Of a DNA stretch of 64,000 bases, positions 1 to 9,700 are shown piece after piece. The notes beneath the pieces were generated by a model. The model was not told the DNA's origin, ran no database searches, and saw nothing but the letters and a program-made list of their open reading frames with translations. How positions within the stretch are numbered: the first letter of the stretch is position 1; each line of letters starts with the position of its first letter. Position numbers and translations under genes: made by a program. The DNA comes from Christiangramia oceanisediminis (GTDB taxonomy: Bacteria > Bacteroidota > Bacteroidia > Flavobacteriales > Flavobacteriaceae). The stretch spans positions 62,001-126,000 of the forward strand of contig NZ_JANCNS010000003.1 in assembly GCF_022570735.2 (NCBI RefSeq), given 5' to 3'.

Positions 1-1663
1 AACTATCCTCGTCTACCGGTTCATATTTTTGACCTTCAGGCGCGTAGATGCCGGCCTGCTGAAAAAGCGACTCCATCCCGAAGGTTCGTGACTCATCCGG
101 AATGATGGGTGCGATGCTTTTTGCCGTATTCTCGTCTTTTAACAACTTGCTAAGGATCTGCACAAGCACGCTGGTAGTGGAAACCTCGTCCCCGTCAGAA
201 CCCTCGTAAAAATTGCTAAAGATCTCTTCTGAAGGCATTGGTAAAGCTTCCGACCTGTCTTTCCGTGCTGGGATAAAACCGCCGTTCTTCTCTCTTTTTT
301 CTTTTAAATAAGCCAGCTCCTCGCTGTCTTCATCTGGTTTTATAAAAGGAATATCTTCCAGGTCTTCATCTGAAATCGGCACCTTAAAATAGTCCCGAAA
401 TTCCTTAAGCCCGGCTACCTCCATTTTCTTGGTTTGATGAGAGACATTGCTCGCCTCGCCCTGGTCACCCTGGCCATAACCCTTAATGGTTTGCGCCAGT
501 ATGATGCTTGGCTGGCCTTTGGTTCTTTCGGCCAGTTTATAGGCGTTGTAAATACGTGTGGGATCATGTCCTCCACGATTTCGAATGAGTTCTTTCAGTT
601 CATCATCCGTTAGATCATCCACCAGTTCCTGAAGTTCCTCGTCTTTTCCAAAAAGCTCTTTTCTAATCAGGGAAGCATCTTCAAAAGCGTATTTCTGAAG
701 CTGCCCGTCTGTAATTTCATTCAGGATATTAACCAGCTTATTGCCTTTATCTTTTTCAAATAGCCGATCCCATTTTTTACCCCAGAGTACTTTGATCACT
801 TTCCAGCCTGCACCCCGGAATAAAGCTTCGAGTTCCTGGATGATCTTATGATTTCGTCTTACCGGCCCATCCAGCCTTTGTAGATTACAATCTACCACGA
901 ATACCAGGTTTTCGAGCTTATCCCTGGAAGCTATGCTTATCGCTCCCCTGGCTTCAGGTTCATCCATTTCTCCGTCGCCAAGATAGGCCCATACTTTTTG
1001 CTGATTTTCTTCAATTAGGCCACGTTGCTTTAAATATTTATTGAAACGTGCCTGGTAAATGGCCATTATAGGTGCCAGGCCCATTGAAACGGTTGGGAAG
1101 TTCCAGAAGTCCGGCATCAATTTAGGGTGGGGATAAGATGTAAGACTTTTATCAGATTTGACATCTCTTCTGAAGTTCTCCAGCTGTTCACTACTAAGCC
1201 TGCCTTCCAGGAAAGCCCTGGAATAGATTCCCGGTGAAGCATGACCCTGGAAATAAACCAGGTCTGCCTTTCCGTTTTCGTAAATCTTAAAGAAATGGTT
1301 GAAACCGACTTCCCACAAATTTGCAATAGATGCATAGGTAGAAATATGTCCGCCAATGCCTTCATTTTCCTTATTGGCCCTGGCTACCATGGCCATGGCG
1401 TTCCACCTGATGTAAGACAGTATTCGCTCCTCGATCTCAAGATTTCCGGGATAAGCCTCTTCTTCAGATTTTGGGATCGTGTTTAGATAGGATGTATTTG
1501 GAGAATAGGTTGAGTCAATTCCCTGTTTTCTGGCTTCATCTTTCAGAAGTTCAAGCAATTCCTGGGCTCGATCGGGCGATTCGTTATCAAGTACCCACCT
1601 GAATGAATCCAGCCATTCCTGGTTCTCGGTTTCGAAATTTGATTTGTTTTGTTCTTTAGACAT
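1..1663 (-). CDS. aceE: Pyruvate dehydrogenase E1, homodimeric type (5' part; 3' end lies outside the window)
   Basis: Thiamine-diphosphate enzyme that decarboxylates pyruvate and passes the acetyl group to the lipoyl E2 of the pyruvate dehydrogenase complex. About 554 N-terminal residues are present of the roughly 890 usual for the AceE family; the gene runs off the left edge. Visible family signatures are ISTYASIANLWEVGFNHFF, the HPHPKLMPDFW-like segment (YPHPKLMPDFWNFPTVSMG), and the TPP-binding GDGEMDEPEA motif followed by VDCNLQRLDGPVRRNHK. The start is the ATG at 1663 (MSKEQNKSNF). It lies downstream of dodecin on the same strand but behind a good terminator, so it probably has its own promoter. 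Identity is confident; completeness cannot be judged here. Confidence 0.93.
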   Translation of the reverse strand, partial: MSKEQNKSNFETENQEWLDSFRWVLDNESPDRAQELLELLKDEARKQGIDSTYSPNTSYLNTIPKSEEEAYPGNLEIEERILSYIRWNAMAMVARANKENEGIGGHISTYASIANLWEVGFNHFFKIYENGKADLVYFQGHASPGIYSRAFLEGRLSSEQLENFRRDVKSDKSLTSYPHPKLMPDFWNFPTVSMGLAPIMAIYQARFNKYLKQRGLIEENQQKVWAYLGDGEMDEPEARGAISIASRDKLENLVFVVDCNLQRLDGPVRRNHKIIQELEALFRGAGWKVIKVLWGKKWDRLFEKDKGNKLVNILNEITDGQLQKYAFEDASLIRKELFGKDEELQELVDDLTDDELKELIRNRGGHDPTRIYNAYKLAERTKGQPSIILAQTIKGYGQGDQGEASNVSHQTKKMEVAGLKEFRDYFKVPISDEDLEDIPFIKPDEDSEELAYLKEKREKNGGFIPARKDRSEALPMPSEEIFSNFYEGSDGDEVSTTSVLVQILSKLLKDENTAKSIAPIIPDESRTFGMESLFQQAGIYAPEGQKYEPVDEDS

Positions 1664-1709
1664 AGGCCTTCTTCTAAATAAATGGGAGGGAATAGATTAA
1701 AAATGGAAA

Positions 1710-1746
1710 GAAAAAAAGATGTGACCCGGTTTCCCGCGTCACATCT
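1710..1746 (-). terminator. Rho-independent terminator of the dodecin gene
   Basis: Perfect 9-bp inverted repeat AGATGTGAC (1717-1725) / GTCACATCT (1738-1746) with a 12-nt loop. Read on the minus strand it ends in a run of Ts (the A tract at 1711-1717). It lies directly after the dodecin stop codon and before aceE. Confidence 0.85.
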
Positions 1747-1754
1747 CTTATTTT

Positions 1755-1958
1755 TTAGGCATTTACAGTAAAAGAGACCTTAGCATTCACAGCGTAGGTA
1801 ACAATCTCGTTGTTCTCTACATTGGCATTCATCTCTTTTACATAAACCGATTTAATGTTTTTTACGGTTTTAGAGGCTTCCTTGACCGCATTGGCCGTGG
1901 CCTCATCAAAACTGTTCTTAGAGGTTGCAATAACTTCAATTACTTTAACAATACTCAT
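1755..1958 (-). CDS. Dodecin family flavin-binding protein
   Basis: A 67-residue protein of the size and pattern of dodecins, which form dodecameric shells that store or buffer flavins (and CoA in some members). The N-terminus MSIVKVIEVIATSKNSFDEA, the following helix (ATANAVKEASKTVKNIKSVYVKE) and the C-terminal strand pair VTYAVNAKVSFTV fit the beta-alpha-beta-beta fold. Dodecins usually carry a tryptophan that stacks on the flavin in the central strand; here that strand reads KSVYVKEMNANVE with no Trp, so ligand preference may differ. Monocistronic: a terminator follows and more than 180 bp separate it from the upstream gene. Confidence 0.88.
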   Translation of the reverse strand: MSIVKVIEVIATSKNSFDEATANAVKEASKTVKNIKSVYVKEMNANVENNEIVTYAVNAKVSFTVNA

Positions 1959-2141
1959 AATTCTTCATTTTTCAAGTTATACATTCATTGGTCACCTATT
2001 AAACTAATTAATAGCCTGCTCTATCTCAAATGATTAACATTGATTAACAGAAGAATCTAAAAGCATGTAAAAAGACTTGAAAGGAAAAGTATCCCGGAAT
2101 TTTACACCCCAGCATATTTTGAACGGGATAACCCAGGAATG

Positions 2142-2591
2142 CTAAAGCCTCTGTCTTCCTTTTATGTCTGAAATATTTATGCGGTAAACTATCGGGTTGG
2201 CCGGAGTCACCACTTTGCTGGAAAATTCGTTCAGGTAATCCAGGTCTATATTTTCTTTATTCCGAAGAATATTTTTTACCCCTTCTGCAAATTCATGAAG
2301 TTTAGTCTTTGCGTCGATAGCCTCCAGCTCTTCAAAACGCCCATAAAGGAGAACAGATCTCCATTCGCTTATATTCTGAATTTCCTCCACCTGGAAAGAG
2401 ACCTGTGGCTTTTCTCTCATCATTTTAATTTTCACACCTTCCCCGGAATAACTTATTATCGAATTGTTTTTTTCATCAAAGAAATAGGTAATGGGTAAGG
2501 TTTCGGGAATACCCCTGTTCAGGTAGGCCAGGTGCCCGATATAATTTTCTTTCAGCAGGGAAAGGCATTCTTCTTTTGTTAAATTTTTCAT
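2142..2591 (-). CDS. Pyridoxamine 5'-phosphate oxidase-like FMN-binding split-barrel protein
   Basis: 149 residues with the features of the FMN-binding split-barrel (PNPOx-like/NimA-like) family. The N-terminal MKNLTKEECLSLLKENYIGH helix leads into LAYLNRGIPETLPITYFFDE, then a strand containing SYSGEGVKIKMMREKPQVSFQVEE, followed by WRSVLLYGRFEELE. This order is standard for the family: helix, strand with a proline-rich turn, the GxKxxxMRxxPxVxF-like phosphate/FMN segment, then WRSVxxxGxxxxL. Family members bind flavin or heme; the substrate here is unknown. It stands alone between dodecin and the Gfo/Idh gene. The ATG at 2591 opens the conserved N-terminal helix. Confidence 0.82.
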   Translation of the reverse strand: MKNLTKEECLSLLKENYIGHLAYLNRGIPETLPITYFFDEKNNSIISYSGEGVKIKMMREKPQVSFQVEEIQNISEWRSVLLYGRFEELEAIDAKTKLHEFAEGVKNILRNKENIDLDYLNEFSSKVVTPANPIVYRINISDIKGRQRL

Positions 2592-2757
2592 GACCGAATG
2601 TTTTAAAGCAATTAAAGTACTCTAAAACAGTTCTTTAAAAAATAACGGATATCATGTATTATGAATATCTACGATAAAAAAATTGCATGAAGATCCAGAA
2701 GGCAAAATTCATAGGTTCACTTAAACCAGAATTTTGACTCTTGGAGGTATTGAAGAC

Positions 2758-4101
2758 TTAATCAAGCTTTGGCTTCCAGCCCGGTGCATATTCCCTCGAC
2801 CAGTATTTCATAACCTTATCATTCAGTATCCGGCCGGTATTTGGATCTACGTGAAAATCACTATTCGCCCTGTACCCCATATTCGCATAATGTACCATGG
2901 CCATGGAGATATTAGCATCGTCGATGGGAGCAGTAAGATCGGCTTTACCGCGAATCGCTTCGAAGAAATTGATCATATGGGCCGTACTCATATCTCCCCC
3001 ACCGCCTAAGGCAGTACCCGCCTCATTAGTAGCAGACTTGCTTTCGCGTACCACATTTCCATTTCGGTCTTTTAGTACATAGCCTTCACGATCCACGAAT
3101 ACGCTGCCTTCGGTTCCATATATAATGGTCCCCCGGCCAGCACCATAGGTTTGGTAGCCATTGCGGCTTTGTCCGTCCCATTGAATGATCTTATCATCTT
3201 TGAATTTATAGGTCGCCAGCATGCTGTCATACATTTCCCAGCCATCCTCTTTAAAATGTCGCTTCGCAGCTTCCACCTGCACATGTTCCGGATAATCAAC
3301 TTTCAGGGCCCAGCGGGCAATATCCATTTCATGGGTTCCATTATTTCCTGATTCTGCAGTTCCATAATCCCAGCCATACCAGTGCCAGTTATAGTCCCAG
3401 GTTTCCCGGGTATATTCCCTTCGCGGCGCCGGCCCCTGGAACAATTCCCAGTCCAATCCCTGCGGAACCGGTACTTTTTGCTGAACCGGAACCTCTCCGC
3501 GTGCATTGGTGTAAAAAGCTATCGCTTTATATGGTGAGCCAATCGCCCCATCATGGATTTCCTTGATCACTTCAATGGTATGACCTGAGGATCGCTGCTG
3601 GTTACCCATTTGTACTTTTTTACCGTACTTCGAAGCAGCCTCCACCAGCAGCTCATTCTCCCACATATTATGACTGCTGGGTTTTTCAACATATACATTT
3701 TTGCCAGCCTGCAGTGCCATGATTGATCCCGGGGTATGCCAGTGATCTGGCGTAGCGTTGATAAGGATGTCTACCTCTTTATCATCCAGTACCTTCCGAA
3801 CATCATTTTCAAGTTCTGGCTTATAATCAATATGCTTTGAAAATTCTACCTGGGCCCGTTCTCGCTGACTTTCCATCACATCGCAAAGATACATCAGCCG
3901 AACGTTGGAAGATTCCATTGATATCGGTTCAAAGTAAGCTCCAAGTCGTCTTCCCAGCCCGGCAATGGCAACATTTAATCTGTCATTAGCCCCAATGATC
4001 CTTCGATAGCTTGCCGCCGACATGCCCATCAAGGAACTTCCTGCCATTAAGCCTGCACTCCCCAAAACGGTTTTCGTAATAAAGTCTCTTCTTGTGGTCA
4101 T
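2758..4101 (-). CDS. Gfo/Idh/MocA-family oxidoreductase with Tat signal
   Basis: NAD(P)-dependent sugar dehydrogenase-type enzyme, about 447 residues. It begins MTTRRDFITKTVLGSAG, a twin-arginine (Tat) export signal (TRRDFI), so it is predicted to act in the periplasm. The Rossmann part has RLNVAIAGLGRRLGAY, the nucleotide/substrate loop contains NATPDHWHTPGS and GKNVYVEKPSSHN (the EKP motif whose lysine is catalytic in the family), and the C-terminal domain has GTHEMDIARWAL. An in-frame ATG 19 codons upstream (4158) is rejected because it would bury the Tat signal and overlap the upstream gene. It sits 10 bp after the DUF1080 lipoprotein gene, so the two are probably one operon acting on glycosides. 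Confidence 0.88.
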   Translation of the reverse strand: MTTRRDFITKTVLGSAGLMAGSSLMGMSAASYRRIIGANDRLNVAIAGLGRRLGAYFEPISMESSNVRLMYLCDVMESQRERAQVEFSKHIDYKPELENDVRKVLDDKEVDILINATPDHWHTPGSIMALQAGKNVYVEKPSSHNMWENELLVEAASKYGKKVQMGNQQRSSGHTIEVIKEIHDGAIGSPYKAIAFYTNARGEVPVQQKVPVPQGLDWELFQGPAPRREYTRETWDYNWHWYGWDYGTAESGNNGTHEMDIARWALKVDYPEHVQVEAAKRHFKEDGWEMYDSMLATYKFKDDKIIQWDGQSRNGYQTYGAGRGTIIYGTEGSVFVDREGYVLKDRNGNVVRESKSATNEAGTALGGGGDMSTAHMINFFEAIRGKADLTAPIDDANISMAMVHYANMGYRANSDFHVDPNTGRILNDKVMKYWSREYAPGWKPKLD

Positions 4102-4111
4102 AACAGGGATT

Positions 4112-5488
4112 TTAATAGGTTTTGATCTTGATATTTCTGAAGGCAACCCGGTTTCCATGATCCTGGAGCAGGATACGCCCCTTCTCCAATTCTCCGAAAT
4201 TAGGCCATTCTACATACTTGCTTTCTGAAACCAGTTTTCTATATTCTTCTGAACCTCTTTCATATTCCAGGACCTTTACGCCGTTCAGCCAGTGCTCTAC
4301 ATGATTGTCTTTAGAGATGATATGAGCCGTGTTCCATTCTCCAACGGGCTTGATAGGCTTATCTGGATCTGCCTGGATAAGGTCGTAAAGCGAAGCCACT
4401 GTTCTGCTGCCCTCGTGATTTCCCAGTTTGGCATCAGGGTGCCTGTCATCATCCAGTATCTGGTATTCCAGGCCTATGGAAGAACCGGGTCCTTTGTTCA
4501 GATCGGTATCCACATAATATTTAATGCCACTATTGGCACCTTCGGTTATCTTGAAATCCACTTTAAGTTCAAAATCGCCGTACAGAGAATCGGTGACAAT
4601 ATCTCCTCCCGCCGCCGACTCTTTGCCTTCACTCGCCAGCACGATCAAATTCCCGTCTTCGATCACCCAGCCATTTTCCGGAAAATCATCAAGCCGGGCG
4701 CCTCTCCAGCCCTCACCGGTTTTTCCATCCCAAAGCAGTTTCCAGCCATCATTTTTTTCAGCATACGTGAGTTCATTTTTGGTAGTTTTCGGGTCCAGTG
4801 GACTTTCCTTTGAATATTTTGATAAGCTATCGGTAAGTATCCTGATATTCTTCCACATGACCTCTTTACCGGCCTCATCATTTTCACCGATTGAATGAAC
4901 CTGAAGGGCAATAAATCCTTCAGAAGTCTTATCATCGATCAAATAGGCCGCTGGCGTATCATTAACCCAGGTTTTAATAGTATCCCCAATGGCTTCAACC
5001 CGATAATGATTCCATTCATTTTGTTTGAAAGCTTTTTGTGCTTCAGGATTATTTTCCAGGGTATACAGCCAGCCCCGGCGCGCTTCGTCATAAATTCCAC
5101 CGCTCCAGGATCTATCTGAAGGATCTATTTCCACCTGGTAACCATGCACCCTTCCGTCCTGGTAACCTGGCAAACTATTGCTCCTTATCTGGATTCCGGA
5201 ATTCATGATGGAATCCACTTTAAATTCAAGTTCCAGAATAAAATCCTCGTAGGTTTCTTTCGTAACAAGAAAGGAATTGGGAGTATTATGAACCGTCGAG
5301 CCAACGATCATGCCGTCCTCGATCCTGTAACTGGCTTCTCCACCTAGTTGTTCCCAGCCGCTAAGATCATTATCATTGGATAAGGAGACCCAGGGATCTT
5401 CCTGATCCTCTTTTTCCTCGCAACTCACTAAAAATGTTAAAAAAATAAACAGGAATGGAGCGATCCATTTAATTTTGAAGATATTCAT
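4112..5488 (-). CDS. Lipoprotein with two DUF1080 (3-keto-disaccharide hydrolase-like) domains
   Basis: 458 residues. The signal peptide ends in the lipobox LVSC (Cys23), so it is a membrane-anchored lipoprotein. Two DUF1080 concanavalin-like domains follow. The first covers about residues 32-220 (WVSLSNDNDLSGWEQLG ... SGIQIRSNSLPGYQDGRVHG). The second covers about 250-458 (WKLLWDGKTGEGWRG ... NSGIKYYVD ... GRILLQDHGNRVAFRNIKI). Characterised DUF1080 members cleave 3-keto-glycosides produced by periplasmic Gfo/Idh or GMC oxidoreductases. The Tat-exported Gfo/Idh enzyme encoded 10 bp downstream therefore fits as the oxidising partner. Which of the two domains is catalytic cannot be told from the sequence alone. 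Confidence 0.85.
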   Translation of the reverse strand: MNIFKIKWIAPFLFIFLTFLVSCEEKEDQEDPWVSLSNDNDLSGWEQLGGEASYRIEDGMIVGSTVHNTPNSFLVTKETYEDFILELEFKVDSIMNSGIQIRSNSLPGYQDGRVHGYQVEIDPSDRSWSGGIYDEARRGWLYTLENNPEAQKAFKQNEWNHYRVEAIGDTIKTWVNDTPAAYLIDDKTSEGFIALQVHSIGENDEAGKEVMWKNIRILTDSLSKYSKESPLDPKTTKNELTYAEKNDGWKLLWDGKTGEGWRGARLDDFPENGWVIEDGNLIVLASEGKESAAGGDIVTDSLYGDFELKVDFKITEGANSGIKYYVDTDLNKGPGSSIGLEYQILDDDRHPDAKLGNHEGSRTVASLYDLIQADPDKPIKPVGEWNTAHIISKDNHVEHWLNGVKVLEYERGSEEYRKLVSESKYVEWPNFGELEKGRILLQDHGNRVAFRNIKIKTY

Positions 5489-5623
5489 GCTGAAGTTTTT
5501 AATAGTTTATGAATATCCTAAATAAACAGGTGATAAACAACTGCTTTTATAATTGACAGTAAAAAACTCTTAAAATCTTGAGGATCCAACGAAGGAAGAA
5601 TCTGAAAGGTCCAGCCTATTCTC

Positions 5624-6607
5624 TCAGGTATTCCTGTTTTTCAACCACGCGATAGTCTTTTCCATTCCTTCCTCCAGGCTCGTGTTTGGTTTCCAGTTCA
5701 GCATTTTTCCAGCCTTATCAACAGGAAAGAATTTATTGGAGGTAGCCATTTCAATAAAGCCCTTATCGATAGGGGTTTGAACACCCGGAATCTTATTGGC
5801 GGCTGCCATTAGTTTAGCCATGAATACCGGAATACCTTTAGGTTTTTTATTACAGGCATCGCCGTAATAATTCATAAAATGTTTCCAGGTGGTAACTTCT
5901 GAAGATATATTGAAGGCTTCGCCATTTACGCCCTCAGCTGTGGCCGCTTTTATCATTGCATCCACGACATCGTCCAGGTAAACTGGATTGAAACTATAAT
6001 TTCCGTCTCCCAGGAAAACAGGCTTACCCTCGCAAACATTCTTATACATCATCGTGGTCCATACTCCGTCGCCGGGTCCGTAGACCATGGACGGACGAAT
6101 TGCAACAACCTCAACATCATTAAGCTTGCCTGTTTTGAAAGCCAGTTTTTCACCCCTGGCCTTTGTTCTTGGATAATTAGACGGATGGTCCAGGGCAAGC
6201 GGAGTTTTTTCATCAAGTGTATCAGACTGAGTCATGTCATAAACTCCAACCGTACTTATATGTACGATACGTTTTACGCCATTACAGGCGGCTGTTTCTA
6301 CTATTTTACGGGTAGCTAATTCGTTAACCATTTCGGCTGTTTTATCGTCACCGCCAAGGGCTCCAGCACAATGAAATACAAAATCAACTCCCGTGAGCGA
6401 ATTATCGAGCTCCTGTTCGCTGGTTAGATCAAGAGCCAGTAATTCCACACCAAAATCTTTCAATTTGCCTGCTTTATCCAGTTTCCTCCCGGCGCCCGTT
6501 ACCTTGGCCTGTTGATCCCTGGCAAGAATTTCAGCCAGCCGGTATCCTATAAATCCCGTGGCACCCGTTACGAGTACCTTTTTTCCAGAAAGCTCTTTGG
6601 AGTTCAT
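5624..6607 (-). CDS. NAD-dependent epimerase/dehydratase (extended SDR family)
   Basis: 327-residue extended short-chain dehydrogenase. The N-terminal Rossmann motif is KKVLVTGATGFIGYRLAEIL (TGxxGxxG, residues about 9-28). The active-site region is HISTVGVYDM followed by YPRTKARGEK, giving the YxxxK catalytic pair. GDGNYSFNPVYLDDVVDAMI matches the C-terminal substrate-domain entry of UDP-sugar or 3-beta-hydroxysteroid-type SDRs. Substrate is not assignable; NAD-dependent oxidation or epimerisation of a sugar nucleotide or a polyprenoid/sterol-like compound are the usual options. Flanked by gaps on both sides, so probably transcribed alone. Confidence 0.85.
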   Translation of the reverse strand: MNSKELSGKKVLVTGATGFIGYRLAEILARDQQAKVTGAGRKLDKAGKLKDFGVELLALDLTSEQELDNSLTGVDFVFHCAGALGGDDKTAEMVNELATRKIVETAACNGVKRIVHISTVGVYDMTQSDTLDEKTPLALDHPSNYPRTKARGEKLAFKTGKLNDVEVVAIRPSMVYGPGDGVWTTMMYKNVCEGKPVFLGDGNYSFNPVYLDDVVDAMIKAATAEGVNGEAFNISSEVTTWKHFMNYYGDACNKKPKGIPVFMAKLMAAANKIPGVQTPIDKGFIEMATSNKFFPVDKAGKMLNWKPNTSLEEGMEKTIAWLKNRNT

Positions 6608-6703
6608 ATCATTCGATTTTTTGGTTGGTTAATAAAAAGCCTGCGAGTAGCGAATTAACTTAAAGATATAAAAGAAAAATTCAATCATGATTTATAGACT
6701 GGC

Positions 6704-9700
6704 CTATTCCAGCACCAAACCTGTACCTATTTTTCCCAGCAGGTACTTATTATGATCTATGACCAGGATATCATTGGTTTTACTCAATTTTTCCAGAATA
6801 TCAAATAACAAATCTATATCAGCGAAATGAAGTCCGGTGCTGGGTTCGTCCAAAATATAGAGTGCATTGGAATTTTGTTCCTGCAACCAGTTGAGCAGTA
6901 ATAATCGTTGCTTTTCTCCTGAAGATAATGATTGCACCGGCTGGTCCAGCCTCAAATGCCCTAAACCGATCTCCTCTAAATGTTTCAGGAAGCCGAATTT
7001 TTTGTTATTTGAATCAAATTGAACCAACCAGGCCTGCAATTCGTTGATGTTCAGTGCAAGCACCTCAGCGATATTTTTGGAATCCACCTTGTGCTCCAGG
7101 ATTTCATCTTTATAACGCTTACCATTACAGTCCTCGCAAAGTTCAATTGAATTCGCTGCCACATCTAGGGAAGTTTCTACATAGCCTTTTCCCTTGCAGG
7201 TAGGACACTGACTCGTTTTTGTCTTATAGGAAAAGTCACGTGGCTTTAATCCTGTTTCTTTTGAAAATATCCTGCCTAGTTCTTTCAAAATATCCAGGTA
7301 AGACACCAATAAGGTTTTTGCCTGTGACCTTAACTTCCTGCTCTCAAAATAGTAGGCCCCGGAATAGGTTTTGGGAAATTGAATGTTTTCACAATTAACA
7401 GGTTTACCCGTTTCTATACCTGGTAGGATGATCTCTTTTACCAGGGTGGTTTTACCTATTCCGGATTTTCCGCTTATCGCGGTGATCCCTCCCACGGGTA
7501 CTTCCAGCTTATCTTTCACCAGGCTGTGCTTCGAAAGTTTCTGGATCTTTATGAATTCTTCACCCTTTTCTAATTCAATTTTTTCCGAAGGCTTTTTCAG
7601 ATATGGATGACAGCCAGGTTGCTTAATAAATTCCTGCGGACTACCCTCGAAGCTTATATAGCCTCCATGCCTACCTGCCTGGGGTCCTAGTTCAACCAAT
7701 TGATCAGCGGAAAGAATGATCTCCTTATTATGTTCGATTACAATAACGGTATTGCCCTTACCGATCAGCTCTTTCAGAATATTTATAAGATCTGGAATAT
7801 TATCATTCGAAAGTCCGGCGGAAGGTTCATCCAGTAAATAAGTTATTCCTTTCAAAGGAGAGTTCAACTGTTTGATCAATGCTACCCGCTGATTTTCTCC
7901 ACCTGAAAGCGTGTTGGATCTTCGGTTCAGTTGCAGATGATCAATGTGCAATTCCCTGGCTCTTTTGATAGTATTGCTGAGATGCGGCTGAATCTTAGAA
8001 ATGAGTTTTATATCCACTTCATCCTCAACCTCATGGGCCTTTAACCATTTCCACAGCAAATTAAAATCCATTGATTTTATTTCATGAATGCTGCGGCCGC
8101 CGATGTGGAAATTTAATCGTTCCGGTTTTAATCCGCTTCCATCACAGTTACTGCACTGGGATGGTGAAAAAAGCGCCGTAAGGCTTGCGATATTCTTATT
8201 TTTCCGGGTCTTGAAATATTCGTCCTTTAAGTAATGAAAAAGACCTTCCCAGGGCCTGTTCAGTTCCTGGCTTCCTTTTCTGGTTTTTGTTCTGAATTCC
8301 CAGTTGGTCTTCCAGATAGTTTCACCCGTCCCATGAAATATAATCTCTTTTTGATCATCTGTGAACTCTCTAAAGGGAGTATCAAGGCCGAAACCATACT
8401 CCTTCCCAACTTCATTTAAAATCGCCATATACTGGCTACCTGCCTGGCCGTAATATGACAGGGCCTTGTTGTGTTCAAAAAGTCCGTTTGCAATAGTCCT
8501 GTTTTCGTCCAGAACGATCTTAGTGAGGTCGGGAAGCAATTCTTCCCCGTAACCATCACAAACAGGGCATTTTCCCAATTCATGATTACTGGAAAAATGA
8601 CTTGCCGATAAATCTTTACCTTCATATTGCGCCTTTCGGGAAAAAGCAAAACGCAATATTTTCTCTATTCCGGTTTGCCGGGCAATATCAGATCGCTCAG
8701 TAAAACTTTTTTCTTTGCGGGTTACGCAAATCGTTGGGCTAAGCCCTTCAATATGTTCCACCTCGAACTGAAAATTCACTCCCACCCTGGATTGCTGGTA
8801 AGCCGAAAATTGTTTCGTCATCTCCTGAAGTCCGTAACCATGCAAGGTATCGATCACCAAAGAAGATTTTCCAGATCCTGAGATCCCCGTTACGACCGAA
8901 AGTTGATGTTTCGGAAATTCAATGTTAAGGTCTTTCAGGTAATGCGTTCTGGCACCTTTAATTGAAATGCGATCTCTTTTCTGGTCAATAGGCTTTTTTA
9001 ATTGGAAAGCTTCGGCCTTTAAAGCATTATTTACCTGCTTATCGCAATTTTCTAAAAAGAGCGGATGATTCTCAAAACAAATAATCCCTGCGGTTTGTTC
9101 TTTCAGTTCATGCAAAGCAGCTATAAGCTGTCTCACGTTTTGCTGGTGCAAACCAATACTGGGCTCTTCCAGGATAAGGATGCTCTTCCTGGACTGTTTA
9201 GCGAAATGCTTGGTGAGTTTGATACGTTGGGCTTCGCCTCCCGATAAGGTATTGGAAGGCTGTCCCAGCTTTATATATCCCAGCCCTAATTTCAGCATTA
9301 GAGACAGTATTTTGGTGATCTTTTTTTCACCACTAAAGAAATCGAAAGCTTCCTCAATACTAAGGTCGTAGAATTCGGAAATATTCTTTTTATTCCAATG
9401 TACCTGTAAGACTTCCGGTTTAAATCTTTTTCCGTTACAGGTTGGGCAAACCTGGTTAATAGTACCCATCACGTTCATGGAGAGGGTGATCACACCGGCT
9501 CCCTCACAGGTCTCACATCTTCCTCGTTTGTTATTAAAGGAAAAGGCGCTTTTTGACAATTTATGAGATTTTGCCTCATCTGATTTAGCCAGGAGATCCC
9601 GAATCTTATCAGCCAGCCCGGTATAGGTTGCGGGGTTACTTCGGGGTGTTTTTCCAATTGGCTGGTCTGACACCCTTACCAGTTTCAGATCTTTACTTTC

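Noticed and set aside
4292-4898. Long antisense frames inside the DUF1080 gene
   Set aside because: Mirror frames of a strongly supported gene.
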